From Anseranas semipalmata (taxonomy: Eukaryota; Chordata; Aves; Anseriformes; Anseranatidae), in assembly GCA_013399115.1 (NCBI GenBank), contig VXAA01005179.1, forward strand, positions 309,418 to 373,417: 64,000 nt of DNA, written 5' to 3'. Within the stretch, counting starts at the first letter, position 1; each line of letters starts with the position of its first letter. The notes under the pieces are model-generated. The model did no database searches and was not told the origin of the DNA. It saw nothing but the letters and a program-made list of their open reading frames with translations. Below are positions 26,461 to 36,885 of this stretch, piece after piece. The translations under genes were made by a program, and so were the position numbers.

Positions 26461-27826
26461 TTCTCACCAGCGTGCTCTGAAACTTAATTTTTGTTAACTT
26501 TAAGTACTGAGCGATAATCCTGGCCCAGTAATTGGAAAAACTGACATCAGTTTCCTTCAGCTTGTGTAAAGAAAGCCCAATGCTACTTTCAGCCTATTAA
26601 GTTATTTGCCAGCAGAAGGATTTTTACAACCCTCTTTGCTGTTTCAGGAGGGTAATATGACCTAACTGAAACCAAACATCAAGCTGTTAAATTAGCACAG
26701 ACAGGAATCCAGCTGCATACTTTCTTTGAAATCTGCATTAGCATGTTACCCTGAACCGTAAGATGGCTGAGGGATTCATTTCTGAGAATCCTTCAAGGTT
26801 TCTCAACAAGCTGCAGCTGCAGATCTATATCTGACTGTAGGGATAAATCCTAAAATCTATGCTTGCCAGTAAGGTCAAGGCAGCCGGCAGAGATGTATCG
26901 AACCACACTGTCAGAGGTAGACATTTCAGGCCAAACTCATTCCTGGTGCAGCACTGCTAATTCCTTTGAAGTAACACGAGGGATGAATTTAGTCCCTCAT
27001 GCTGAAAGATATATCAATAGGAAGCAATTTAGATTGGGCCACTTAAAGTGCATGTAATACAAAAAAGAGAGAGAGAGACAGAGGAGTAATGCTTTAAGGG
27101 TTCATAGAGGTTGATTTGTGTAAGCTAGTGAGGTTGGAGCATTGCTGTCCCAAGGGAAAGTTGGGGGAATGGGAAACTGCCTTTTATGACTGAGCCTCAG
27201 GTTAGCAGGAGGGAGGGAAGGAGTTTGAGGATTACTGTGTAAATTGGCAGTGTTGCAGGCTGCCCTTCCAAGTTACGCCTCAGTCGCACAATGGCACCTA
27301 TTCACCTCGCCCTCTTCCCCAGCTACCTGCAGGCTTGTGCCCAGCTGCAGAGGCTACGTTGCCTTCACCCACTTTCTCTTTCGCACCCAGTGCACTAAAT
27401 GCTCAGTCTGAGTGCAGACAGCCCTTGGCAGTGGGGGAAGGGAACGCGGGAGGTGCAGAGAAAGTGGTTGTAGAACCTCCCTGCGTTGCTGTCTAAAAAC
27501 TTGCGACTCTACTAGAGTAAGCACAGGGTAACTTCTCAATGAGAGGTTCCTGCCATTTGGCTCACTCCGGGTCCTGAGATGCTTCTGCGGGCTCACAGCA
27601 GGGAAACTGCATTATCCTCTAGCTGTTAATGATCCTTGCTAAATATTTTTGGAGCTTTGGACTTTGCAATAGTAATGGAGTGCTAATCTTGTCCAAAAGC
27701 AAGCAGTTGTTTGCCCAGTGTAAATTGGCAAATGAATATTTTATTATTTTATAATGGGTGGGAGGCATGTGAATGGAAGACTTGGTCATTCAGAGATTGC
27801 AGCCACTTTTCCCTGGGGATCTCACT
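26461..27826 (+). other. Probable SOCS1 5'UTR intron, no gene content
   Basis: This AT-richer stretch between the CpG island and the coding exon holds no recognisable exon or repeat, apart from a short (GA)n at 27066-27078. It is read as intron because of the acceptor at 27848. The donor is not visible. Confidence 0.5.
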
Positions 27827-27848
27827 TTGTGTCTCTTTGGCATTTCAG
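27827..27848 (+). promoter_or_regulatory. 3' splice acceptor of the SOCS1 5'UTR intron
   Basis: A pyrimidine-rich stretch ends in TTTCAG at 27843-27848, with a branch-point-like CTCAC about 25 bases upstream. It lies 75 bases before the SOCS1 start codon. Mammalian SOCS1 also has an intron in its 5'UTR, which supports this reading. The matching donor was not found and probably lies in the assembly gap at 25718-26242. Confidence 0.7.
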
Positions 27849-27889
27849 AATAGCTGCTGGAAAGCTGCCCTGCCGTAGCCGCTGACGCT

Positions 27890-27922
27890 ATGGAAGACCG
27901 CATCCGCTGGTCTAGGCTGTAG
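27890..27922 (+). CDS. Upstream ORF (10 codons) in the SOCS1 5'UTR
   Basis: The only ATG in the 5'UTR part of the coding exon opens a 10-residue ORF ([10 protein letters not shown]). It ends in TAG at 27920-27922, leaving one base before the SOCS1 ATG at 27924. The upstream ATG has G at -3 and G at +4, a good initiation context. Reading the frame backwards meets a stop at 27851-27853, so no longer upstream peptide is encoded in this exon. In mammals, upstream AUGs in the SOCS1 5'UTR define a longer peptide whose stop is also one nucleotide before the main AUG, and they repress translation. By analogy this uORF probably limits SOCS1 synthesis to reinitiation or leaky scanning. Confidence 0.75.
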   Translation: MEDRIRWSRL

Positions 27923-27923
27923 G

Positions 27924-28547
27924 ATGGTAGCGCACAGCAAGGTGTCAGCAGATAATGCAGTTGCAGCGGACCCGAGATGTCTACTTGACCCTCCGGCACG
28001 GGATCGTTCACAGGCTCGAGGCTACCACGGCCCAGGCCGGCCCGGCGCTGTGCAGGCACAGAGCAACACGCACTTCCGAACCTTTCGCTCGCAAGCGGAT
28101 TTTAGTAGCATCACTCGAGCAAGCAGCCTGCTGGATGCCTGTGGCTTCTACTGGGGACCTCTGACTGTCAGTGCTGCCCACGAGAAGCTGAAGTCTGAGC
28201 CCGAGGGCACCTTCCTCATCAGGGACAGCACACAGAAGAATTGTTTCTTTGCCATCAGTGTTAAGACTGCAACTGGGCCCACCAGCATCCGGATAAACTT
28301 TCAGACTGGGCGTTTCAGCCTGGATGGCAGCAAAGAGACTTTTGACTGTCTTTTTAAGCTGCTGGAACATTACTTAAGCTCCCCAAGGAAGGTACTGGTT
28401 ACCCCCCTGCGCAAAGTCCGTGTGCAACCCTTGCAGGAGCTCTGCCGGAAGAGCATCGTGAAGACTTTTGGAAGAGAGAACTTAAACCAGATCCCTCTCA
28501 ATCCTGTTTTAAAGGACTATCTGAAATCCTTCCCATTTCAGATATAA
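27924..28547 (+). CDS. SOCS1: Suppressor of cytokine signalling 1, complete single-exon CDS (207 aa)
   Basis: SOCS1 is an interferon- and cytokine-induced feedback inhibitor. It binds JAK kinases through its SH2 domain and kinase-inhibitory region and recruits Elongin B/C and Cullin-5 through its SOCS box, acting in cytoplasm and nucleus. Seen in the translation: a Pro/Arg-containing N-tail (1-47); a kinase-inhibitory region at 48-63 with the two key phenylalanines at F51 and F54; an extended SH2 helix (about 63-75); an SH2 domain from FYWGPL (75-80) with FLIRDS at 97-102, where R100 is the phosphotyrosine-binding arginine; a basic linker at 154-167 where the mammalian protein has its nuclear-localisation signal; and a SOCS box at about 169-207 with a BC-box (PLQELC) and the terminal [11 protein letters not shown]...FPFQI. 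The start was chosen because A at -3 and G at +4 give a strong Kozak context and the full family length follows. The CDS has no intron, as is usual for SOCS1. No frameshift or missing key residue was seen. Identification is very secure. Confidence 0.98.
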   Translation: MVAHSKVSADNAVAADPRCLLDPPARDRSQARGYHGPGRPGAVQAQSNTHFRTFRSQADFSSITRASSLLDACGFYWGPLTVSAAHEKLKSEPEGTFLIRDSTQKNCFFAISVKTATGPTSIRINFQTGRFSLDGSKETFDCLFKLLEHYLSSPRKVLVTPLRKVRVQPLQELCRKSIVKTFGRENLNQIPLNPVLKDYLKSFPFQI

Positions 28548-28551
28548 GTAC

Positions 28552-28559
28552 AGCATTAA
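28552..28559 (+). promoter_or_regulatory. miR-155 8-mer target site
   Basis: AGCATTAA is the full 8-mer complement to the miR-155 seed, including the A opposite microRNA position 1. SOCS1 is one of the best-established miR-155 targets in mammals, and the surrounding bases (CAGCATTAACTG) match the mammalian site. The site begins only four bases after the TAA stop at 28545-28547. Confidence 0.8.
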
Positions 28560-28801
28560 CTGTATAGGGACGTGTGAGAGATGTGTAAAGAAATCCAGAT
28601 TCCTGGGTTTTTAAACATGTTTGACAGTGAGCAAACTTATTTTTGTAGCAACTTACTGTATTTTGGGATGCAACTTGAACACTTGACTTCTTATGTTTAC
28701 AAAAACTGTTTGCACAAACCTGGGGTTCTAAAACCCTGGCATCATTTTTCTGCCAAGCAGAGTATTTTATTATTTTATAATATTTTTAATGGTATTAACA
28801 T

Positions 28802-28807
28802 AATAAA
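28802..28807 (+). terminator. SOCS1 poly(A) signal
   Basis: A canonical AATAAA lies 255 bases after the stop codon and is followed by ACTTTATTGTGAAAG and a T-rich stretch. The surrounding sequence resembles the mammalian SOCS1 3' end, so cleavage is expected near 28820. Confidence 0.85.
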
Positions 28808-30861
28808 CTTTATTGTGAAAGTTTTTCAAAAAAGAATAGCATCTCTGTTTTCAGTGTTAAGGACTCTGGTACCTATGCTGCTAACAACCTCTAACTGCTA
28901 TGTAAGTGCAGAGGACAGGCAGGTCTCCTTGCCCTGCTGAACAAACCTGTTAGTGCTGGTCCAGCAGAGGATTCCTGCCCCAAAGAGCCTCAAACAAAGC
29001 TGCAAGTGAGCAAAAACTGTACTCAGGATGAACTTGCCCCCAAAATCTAGCTCTCTCCTAAATACACAACAGCAGGAGCAGTATGTTAAGACTAGAGCAG
29101 TGCATAGGTTTTGAAAGGGTGAGTTAAACCCTTGGCTGAGCTAATTGTACCAGTGCTGGCTTGCCTTGTATCTATTAAAAGCAACAAGGCTCTAAGTGAG
29201 AAAAGTTGCTGTCTGACATAACCAAACCACATGAATGTCAGTGAGGAAAAATAAAACTGTCCTGAAATGCCATTCACACACTTTAAAAGGCAGTGGACAT
29301 GGTATCACTATGATGCAGTGGGGGAAGGATTTCTCTCTATAAGTCAACATTTGCAAAATAGCAAAGGTACAGACATCTTTTGACTTCAAAAAAGTGTTTC
29401 TTGCCTTAAATTCCTGATGTTCTACAGGGCACAAACTTGATATTTGAAAAGAATTTGTGATTTAGCTCCTAATGACAAGACCCAGAGGGCACAATTGCAT
29501 AGATTTGCAACTTCAGTTTGTAGTGGCTAAACTGCATTCAGAGTTAAAATACATTAGGCTATTTTGTAACATCACTTGTAGGAAATTGGTGAAGGCACTG
29601 CTGCATTTCCGTCTGCTCATAAAATGTAAAATCAGTGCCCCACAGAGCTGTAACTGTGAATGACTAAGATGTTTAATCTGTTAAAATATGACCTGCGTGA
29701 TTTTAAAAAAGTGGTATCACTTTATCATAAAGTAATTCTCCCCTTCCTCCAAGCATTTCTTGAAATCCATGAAAAACAGACTTAGAAAACCAGCTGAACC
29801 AAATCACTTCAAAGAAGGCACTGTCTTTCACAGAAACGTCCTCTATCAGCACAGATCTGTGGTGCTTACAGTAACTGCAAGCAGTAAATGAAGTCATCGC
29901 TAGAGTTTCTAAGATAAAAGGTCTCTCCCTGTACTGTAATTCACATTCCTTTTAAAGCTAAAGCCACTTTTAGGCAACATTGAGTGTTTGTTATATAGTG
30001 TGCCTTACTGAATTAATTTGTACAGTATAATTTACTCTACAAAGTCAGCTCTTAAATCAGTGATGCTTCTTTGGAATAAATAGGTTTCCTGCTCAAACAT
30101 GACTAAGGATCACTCACAGTGCTTTGGCCATTGTGAAAAACAGAAAACTAAAGACCATACAGGCATCATCATATGACCCTTTACTGTGCTGCTTCCCTGA
30201 AACTGCTCTTTGGTCCATCCTGCCAAGCAGTCTCCTGCTCCCTTGTCAGCCATCACTGGTTGAGACTGTCAGGCAGCATTTCTGTTATTTCTGTTTAAAG
30301 CTGGAATTAGTTGCCAAACACTGTATTTTCCCACAGCAGTACGCAAATTGGGGAAGCCACAAACACCATGATATGCAGCAGCTATAAGAACAGAGCGAAG
30401 AGATTGCCTGAATGCAAACAGCTTTAAGAAGTTGGAAAAAAAAAGTCTTCCTAGGGTGAAGGCTGCCAAACTGGTTTGCAGTCAGCAGAGATTGTTATCC
30501 TGCTCCCTGTCCTCTTTTCCCAGCCCTGTACTGGATTATCTTTTAACCCCTCAGGCCCCAAGTGAATGACTCCTGCCTTGATGTATAAATGAGTGCCCAG
30601 GTGACAGCATCAGTGGTAGAACAAGCAGAAAATGCCTTAAAAGGCCACCATCCCTGAGAAAAACAAACAAAACTAGAACTAGATATGTGGTAAGAGGCTT
30701 CTCAGTGAGGGACAACGGATGAAAAGAATAAGGATTGAGCACATTTCGGTTTCTTCCTGGCAGAAACCTACTTTCTTTCAGAGTAGGTTTAGCAGAAATG
30801 ACCCATATCCTCCCAGGTGAAGTGCCTAAATCCATTCCTTTTGTCTTTAGTATGAAATGCN

Positions 30862-30882
30862 TATACATATATATATATATAA
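30862..30882. repeat. (TA)n microsatellite next to an unresolved base
   Basis: A TA run directly after a single unknown base at 30861. A second isolated unknown base lies at 18566. Confidence 0.85.
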
Positions 30883-33800
30883 TCAAAGCTGTGCTTAGAG
30901 GACAAGAAGGCCAGAATTGGCCTTAAGTTCTCTTAATGAAAAAGGAGATAAAGCTGGTCTGTATTTTTAAGCTACCTGCCATTCCACCTCCCTTGTTTCT
31001 CTTCCCCTTCTTTTCCTTTGCTACTCTGCCTCCAGCACACAACACAGTGGCCAGGCTGATCTTCTCTAGCAAGTAACTGTAGGCTGCTCTAAAACACAAA
31101 ATCCTCGCACAGTTCATGCATTCACAACATCACTCTGACCCATCCTCTAAAGAAGAGCTCTCTAAAACAGCTGCTTACCAGTGGGCACTGATTTAGGGAC
31201 TCTGCCACATCTAAAGGCATAGTAGGAGTCCCCTGAAGATTTCTGTAGCAATTCCAGCTGCCAGATCTCTCATTCTCTACTTAATAAAGTGCCAGCATGG
31301 TCAAATAGGGAATTAGCTGTATTCTCCCCCCAAAGCACACAACAGTGCAGTGATTTTAATCCTCTCTGCTAACTAGCACATGAAGAGTGGTGCTTACAGT
31401 CCCTCCTCTTCCTGCCCAGCTCTTTCCTCTGACCTTTTCACTCCTGGCTGTGGCTGGGAAGTGAAGTAAACAGTCAATCTGGTGAAGGACTATAGAAGAA
31501 TTTGAGCTGTGCTCAGGAGCAGACACAAGTTTTCAAAAGAGACTGCCATGTTTACAGCCAGTAGGGAAAGGACAGATGTGAAATAATACCATTTGCAGCA
31601 GAGCTGTATCACCCACACGGACCCAGGGGCTCTGTCCCATTGCATCCCACTGGGACACCCACCCCATCCCTGCTCTGGTACAACCAGACAGGCAGCAAGG
31701 ATAGGGCTTCCTCACTTTTTAAAGACTGAAACACACATTTGCTTTCAGAGTAAGTTAATTTACATACCGTGCTGCAGCTGTAAAACACTTGCTAACGAAT
31801 GGAGCTAATTAATAGAACTGTAGGTGTCTGGTTAATTCAGCTGTGAAGGGTTATTGGATGCTCAATAGGAGCTGCTCAAATGACAAGCATAACCTCACCC
31901 ACTGTGAAGCTGTGGTCACACTAATTCTGTTATGATTGAAGTCATTTACAAGAAGTGAGGCTTCAGCTGCAGTCAGCACTGATGCTATTTTCAACTATCA
32001 AGAAAAAAGTGTCCCCTAGGGCAACATGCTGACCGTATCTAGCCATCAATACTCTTCACCCAGCCTGTACTTAATCTTCCATTGAACAATGCATCCACCT
32101 CCTGAACCTTCTCGTTCAGACCCAGTGTCATCCTTTCCCATTGTGCTCTCATTCAGTCCCTGGCTCTCCTTCTGCCCCTCCATTCATGGTGCTGTCAGCT
32201 GTGTAAGCAATGCATTTATTCATTTTTTCTAGCTTTGAGACAAAGGTTGCATAACAGAAACTTAGTTCAGACTCTGTGTTGCTTTCTCTGCAAAGTGTAA
32301 GCCACCACCTGCATGTGCAGTGGGTTTCAAGGATGTTTTGACTGCTAAGTGCCATTCAAGACCCTTCATTGCTGCTGACTTGTCTGATGCTGTACTTCTG
32401 CACAGTACTCAGATCCTGTCCCTGGATCTGACTTTCTCCTCTACAGCTGCTTCCCTGCATAGCAGCCAGATTTGCTACACCTGACTCCAATTTGAAAAGG
32501 CTGCAATCGTGGAGTAACAGAAACACAAGCCAGCAGGGCACATAAAGAGAAGCCTGATCCCTCCCAACCGTTCCTGCACGTACCCACCCTTCAATGACCA
32601 CAAAGCAGCAAAGGCCAAAGAGTTAGAAGATGAAATCCTTACGGACAGATGGGCGTTAGGAACACACCAAAAGTATTTCCCCCTCTGTCTGGACCTCAAC
32701 AGCAACCAAGAAAAAAAATAGGAAAAATAATTTGCAAATTTTGAGGGGAGATGGTAGTAAAGGCTGACTTTACTATGATGAATAATGAGACATTTAGTGG
32801 TGGTGTCAGCAAAAGCAGAGAACAGGGGATAGGGAGGTAGCTTGAGATGGAAGGTGGGATCAGATCTTGAAGTCCATACCTTCTGCGTAGCTGTGAAGCA
32901 CTACTTTAATTTGGTTACAATGCTCCCAGGCTAAGTCAGGGTAGAGTAGAAAGTTTTCAGTGTGCTGGAGGATGAATATGTTCTCAAAGTAAATGTAGCC
33001 TCTGAATTCAGTTACATTCATCTAAGGCTGAAGATCTTGGATAATTTTGCCAATCCCTACTATCTTTCACAGAGTTTAAATAAAAATAAGGTGCTTCACC
33101 ATATAGGCAGCATGAGCACAGGAGCAGCTGCATCCAACGGAGCAATATGACGCTGGGACTTCCTCCACGCTCCCACAGGTCCTGAACCCAAGGGCACTCT
33201 GCAAGACGCAGTGTGAGTGGGAAGAGAGACCCATTGCAGACCCATTATTTCTCCTGGTAAATCTGTTCTAGTCACAACTTTTATATGTGTTCTGGAAAAA
33301 ATAGAAAAATTAACCACACTCAATTGCAGGTTTATCATATCAGAACATGCATGCATCTGGAGTGAAATCTTGGCTCCTGTGTGAAATCAATTTCCATGGA
33401 AGATCAATTTTTCTATAGATAATATTCTTAAATAACAGTAAGTGTCATTTTAAAATGAAAGCTAAGAGCTATGGTTGCATCATGAAGATTTCTTATCTGA
33501 TAGAGCTCCAGCTAACTCACAGGTTGAGGGTGAGGTGAAATCATATCTATGCTCTTCAGTTTTTGATACTGAAAGCGCATATACAAAATCATGGGCAGCT
33601 TCCTGCCTCCATTCCTTCCAGCTCTGCAGAGCATTTGCAAATCTCCATTTGCCCTTCAAACTGAAACCAGTAACTACGTTACATTTTCGCCCTGACCAAA
33701 CCCTCCCCAAATCAACTTCCCTACAGCAGAAACCAATTATTACTGGAATTTGAGTCAGATTGAACTTTCAGGCTGAGATTTTAGGTATCCTCTCTGGGAT

Positions 33801-34310
33801 TTGAATGACTTCTGGTTCCCAGACAGAGCACCAAAACCAGAAAGGAACATAAAATATTCTCCCAATAACATTGAAATACAGACTTGACTAAGGCTTACTG
33901 ACTTTGTAACACGCAGTGGAATAGTCTTATTTGGTTATTTCTTGACCTGCCCACGTGCCATCACTGTTCAGACAACCTAGAGAGATATGGAGATGGGGAC
34001 AGTGTGTCCTATAGACTCTCCACATGGAGGTAGGAGAGGTATGGTCTCTAACATTATTACTGGCATGAATTTGGGAGATAAATGTGCTACAGAAGTAAGA
34101 CTACTAGCTACTTTCATTGCTCTCCTCTTGCTAGACCTCTAGCACATATTCTAGTATACACCCTTTCACTAATAGCTTTTGACAAATGCTTCCAAGATTA
34201 TTTTTGGTTTTCTGTCACCCTTAGACTCCCACTTACTCTCACCGGGTAGGTTGTTCATGCCGTCTGCTTTAGGCAGCTGACAGGTGCAAATCAAAGGCTT
34301 TCAAAGGCAG

Positions 34311-34339
34311 ATGCCTAATTGCCATTGCCAATTAGGCAT
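34311..34339. repeat. Perfect 11-bp inverted repeat with 7-base loop
   Basis: ATGCCTAATTG (34311-34321) and CAATTAGGCAT (34329-34339) are exact reverse complements separated by seven bases. A further CCATTGGCAATTAG follows at about 34345-34358 and can pair alternatively with the left arm region. It does not match a repeat family I recognise. Confidence 0.8.
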
Positions 34340-35092
34340 TACCCCATTGGCAATTAGATCTCTAAATTAGAAGCCTAGATGACACTGTGTGGATGGTTCT
34401 CGTTTCTCCCTGTTTGTGAGGAGGCCAGCTGTCAAAAATAAAACAAAGTGAGCCATGAAAGCTTTACAAACATGATATAGCAATTACCTTCTGCTTAAAA
34501 CAAATTCAAACAACTGTTCAGTGCCTCAAGTCTTTTTCAGCCAGGAGACAGGAATTCCCATTTTCAAGTACAAGGATGTCCTCTATCTAATCGTGTACAG
34601 TTACTCAATAATTATGATTAATGAAAAATCTATCCTGTGACTAAACGTACCATGTGCAAGTTGCTATCTTATGCAAATGCAAGTCTTTTCGATGTGGAAA
34701 ACCAGGAAGAAAGGAGAAGCACGAAGAATTGTGGTTTTGCAGGAAGAGGAGAATATACTTGTCAAACTGACTACAAAACTGGCAGCCAAGGCATGCTTTT
34801 CCCAGACGAGACAGTGTAATAGCTGGAGAGCAGGCACAGTACTCCAAAGCACAGGCTACACTTGTTTGTTCCACAGCCCTGCAACATCATGTAGCCACCA
34901 CCTATACAGGCTTGGCATGTACTGTATTTGTGTAATTACAAGCAAAGTAGATGGTGCCTTTCTCAAAGGCAATAATTTCAGTTCCATTCTCAGCCCAGCA
35001 CATTTGGTAAACTAATGTGATTTCCATTTCCTACAAGAGTTTCTGGCTGCTGTAAATTTTCTCATCTCATCACTGTTGCTGTACAGAAAAAG

Positions 35093-35150
35093 CCAGTGAC
35101 CGGCCGAGCAGTGCTAACAAAGCGTACGATCGACCGGCTGTTCAGCGTAA
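35093..35150. promoter_or_regulatory. CpG-dense patch, candidate conserved non-coding element
   Basis: Seven CpGs fall within about 55 bases (GACCGGCCGAGC...AGCGTACGATCGACCGGC...CAGCGTAAG) in otherwise AT-rich, CpG-poor DNA. GACCGGC occurs twice, at 35098 and 35132. The following 130 bases are very AT-rich. There is no open frame or repeat signature. Function is unknown. Confidence 0.35.
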
Positions 35151-36585
35151 GCTTGCTATAGTTCTCCTCTCTATGGACATTATTTATAAAGGTCCAGATG
35201 TACATTAGCATTTACAAACAATATTGTTCTTGTAATTTGACAGTTATGCCAAATTATTCCTCTTTATATGTTTCCATTCAATTAAAAAAAAAAAAAAAAA
35301 GGCTGCAATAAGAGAAATCTTAGATCTTACAGGGGATTCATGAACAGCCCAGAAGGCAGAGATGTCTAAACCATCTCAAGCCTTATGCACAAACTGTTTT
35401 ATAGCATTCAGTATGCTGTTGCACACCAGGTTTGCCCACACTTCCAACAACAGATAGGCGTACATCTGCTGCTGAGATTCCTCAGCTCAGCATAGAAAGC
35501 AGCTAATTCCTTTCTGGAGGGAAAGCAGCAGGAATCCAGAAGGTGGCTCAGAGGTGATATGAACATTCTCGTGCAGGGGCAGGGATTCCCGGCTTTCTGC
35601 AAAGCCCTGAGAAGCCAGGCACAGCCAGCATCTTGTGGGGTGGGGTGGATCTTCTCAGCTACCTTGTTTATCTTCAGGGCCAGCCTGTCTGTCATTTATG
35701 GGTGTCCAAGTCAGTCTGGCAATTAGGGGATGTTGCTAAGGGGTGGCTTTTTCAACAGGCTGTAGTGTCATTTGCCCTTGGGAACTAAATGAGAATATCT
35801 CACCTAATTTTTTGTCATGCTGTTGCAATGGTCTCAAGCACTGGTGAGACCTTGAATGTCTTCAACTTTCTGCCAAGGACACAGAGTTTTGAGGATTTAA
35901 AGCTTAGTACAGAGCACAGTGGGAACACTTGGTATTTTCTAATATGCAAAGCAGACTGAGTGGCCCATGTGCCACTGTGGCCTTGACTTTCATGAAGTCA
36001 CCTACATACTGGTCAGAGGGATTTTCTCTGCAGTTTAAATGCAAATAAAGGAGGCAGGTTTTTTTGTGTTTGGAGCAGAGAGTAAGAAAGAGAGTAAAAT
36101 AGCAGGGCCTACAGAAGCTGCAAGGTGTAAAGGAAGCTCCAGTTAGCCATAGAAGTGCTTGGGATAGGAAAATAGGAAAGAACAGAAATTCAGTCTCTGG
36201 GTGAAGTGCTGCTGAAATGAGGCTTAGGACTCTGAACTCCAAACATGAAAACTGTCTCTTGCCCTGTGAGTCATGAATCTTGCCTTATATAGCATGTACA
36301 AAATACATATTTGTAAACAGTTTGAGTGACATGACAGCTTGGACTGGAGGACAGAGCCCTGTCCAAGGCACCAGAAACCTTTAATTTCATTCTGGACTCT
36401 GCCAACAAATTATTCTGTACATCACACTGGTTTACCTTGTAATCTCATCCCAGCTTTTAACTGTACAGATAAGGTAGACTGATTTTTCTCAGCACATAAC
36501 AGAATGTGTCTCACCTTTTCTTTTTTGGGACCATTAGGCAACACTGCAAGGGTTTCAGTAACAGAGTACTCAGTTAAGGGAGTTT

Positions 36586-36640
36586 TTATTATTATTATTA
36601 TTATTATTATTTTATTGTTTTATTATTATTATTATTTTAA
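36586..36640. repeat. (ATT)n microsatellite
   Basis: About 55 bases of ATT/TTA trinucleotide repeat with a TTTTATTGTTTT interruption. Confidence 0.95.
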
Positions 36641-36734
36641 TTTTAGTTCAGTATGGTCTATTTTCTGGCCATTACAGCTGTCCTGCTGAAACCACAACTC
36701 CCTGAAGCACACCTTTCCAACAGTAGGATAGAGT

Positions 36735-36885
36735 CTCTCAGTTCCAGCTCTGAGTCCATAAACCTTCCCATGCCCTCAATTCCCTTACCTGTGCAATGGG
36801 TATTGCACTGGAGTCATCCAAGGCTGTAATACACACATGTATTTAGGAAGAGCCTTGGGATATAGATATACAAAGGCCTAGGTAC
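36735..36885 (+). mobile_element. MIR-like SINE remnant
   Basis: CCTCAATTCCCTTACCTGTGCAATGGG (from about 36773) and the downstream AAGAGCCTTGGGATATAGATA resemble the central and 3' parts of MIR-type repeats. A possible second piece lies at about 36380-36440. The alignment by eye is weak. Confidence 0.45.

Larger units (their letters stand above)
27849..28820 (+). other. SOCS1: SOCS1 terminal (coding) exon
   Basis: The exon is inferred from a 3' splice acceptor ending in AG at 27848 and a poly(A) signal at 28802-28807. It holds 75 bases of 5'UTR, the whole CDS and about 270 bases of 3'UTR. A non-coding first exon joined to a single coding exon is the known vertebrate SOCS1 structure. The 3' end is placed at about 28820 because the bases around AATAAA resemble the mammalian SOCS1 3' terminus as I remember it, where cleavage follows a GAAA. 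The exact cleavage base is an estimate. Confidence 0.8.
28548..28820 (+). promoter_or_regulatory. SOCS1 3'UTR, AU-rich in its last third
   Basis: A short 3'UTR of about 270 bases. The distal part (about 28765-28810) is almost pure A/T. Several blocks resemble the mammalian SOCS1 3'UTR from memory: an ATGTTTACA block near 28693, a TTTGCACAAACC block near 28710, a TTTTTCTGC block near 28746, and the terminal AATAAACTTTATT. I did not find a classic ATTTA pentamer, so instability would have to come from less canonical AU-rich sequence or from microRNAs. Confidence 0.75.

Noticed and set aside
25435..26487. Long open frames over the CpG island
   Set aside because: They exist only because unknown bases contain no stops. 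The flanking parts are GC-rich, alanine/arginine/proline-heavy translations typical of CpG-island DNA.
28008..28370. 120-codon minus-strand frame within SOCS1
   Set aside because: It is antisense to the SOCS1 coding sequence and explained by it.
36350..36480. Second MIR-like piece upstream of the (ATT)n tract
   Set aside because: Only CTCTGCCAACAAATTATTCTGT resembles a MIR core, which is too little to call separately.
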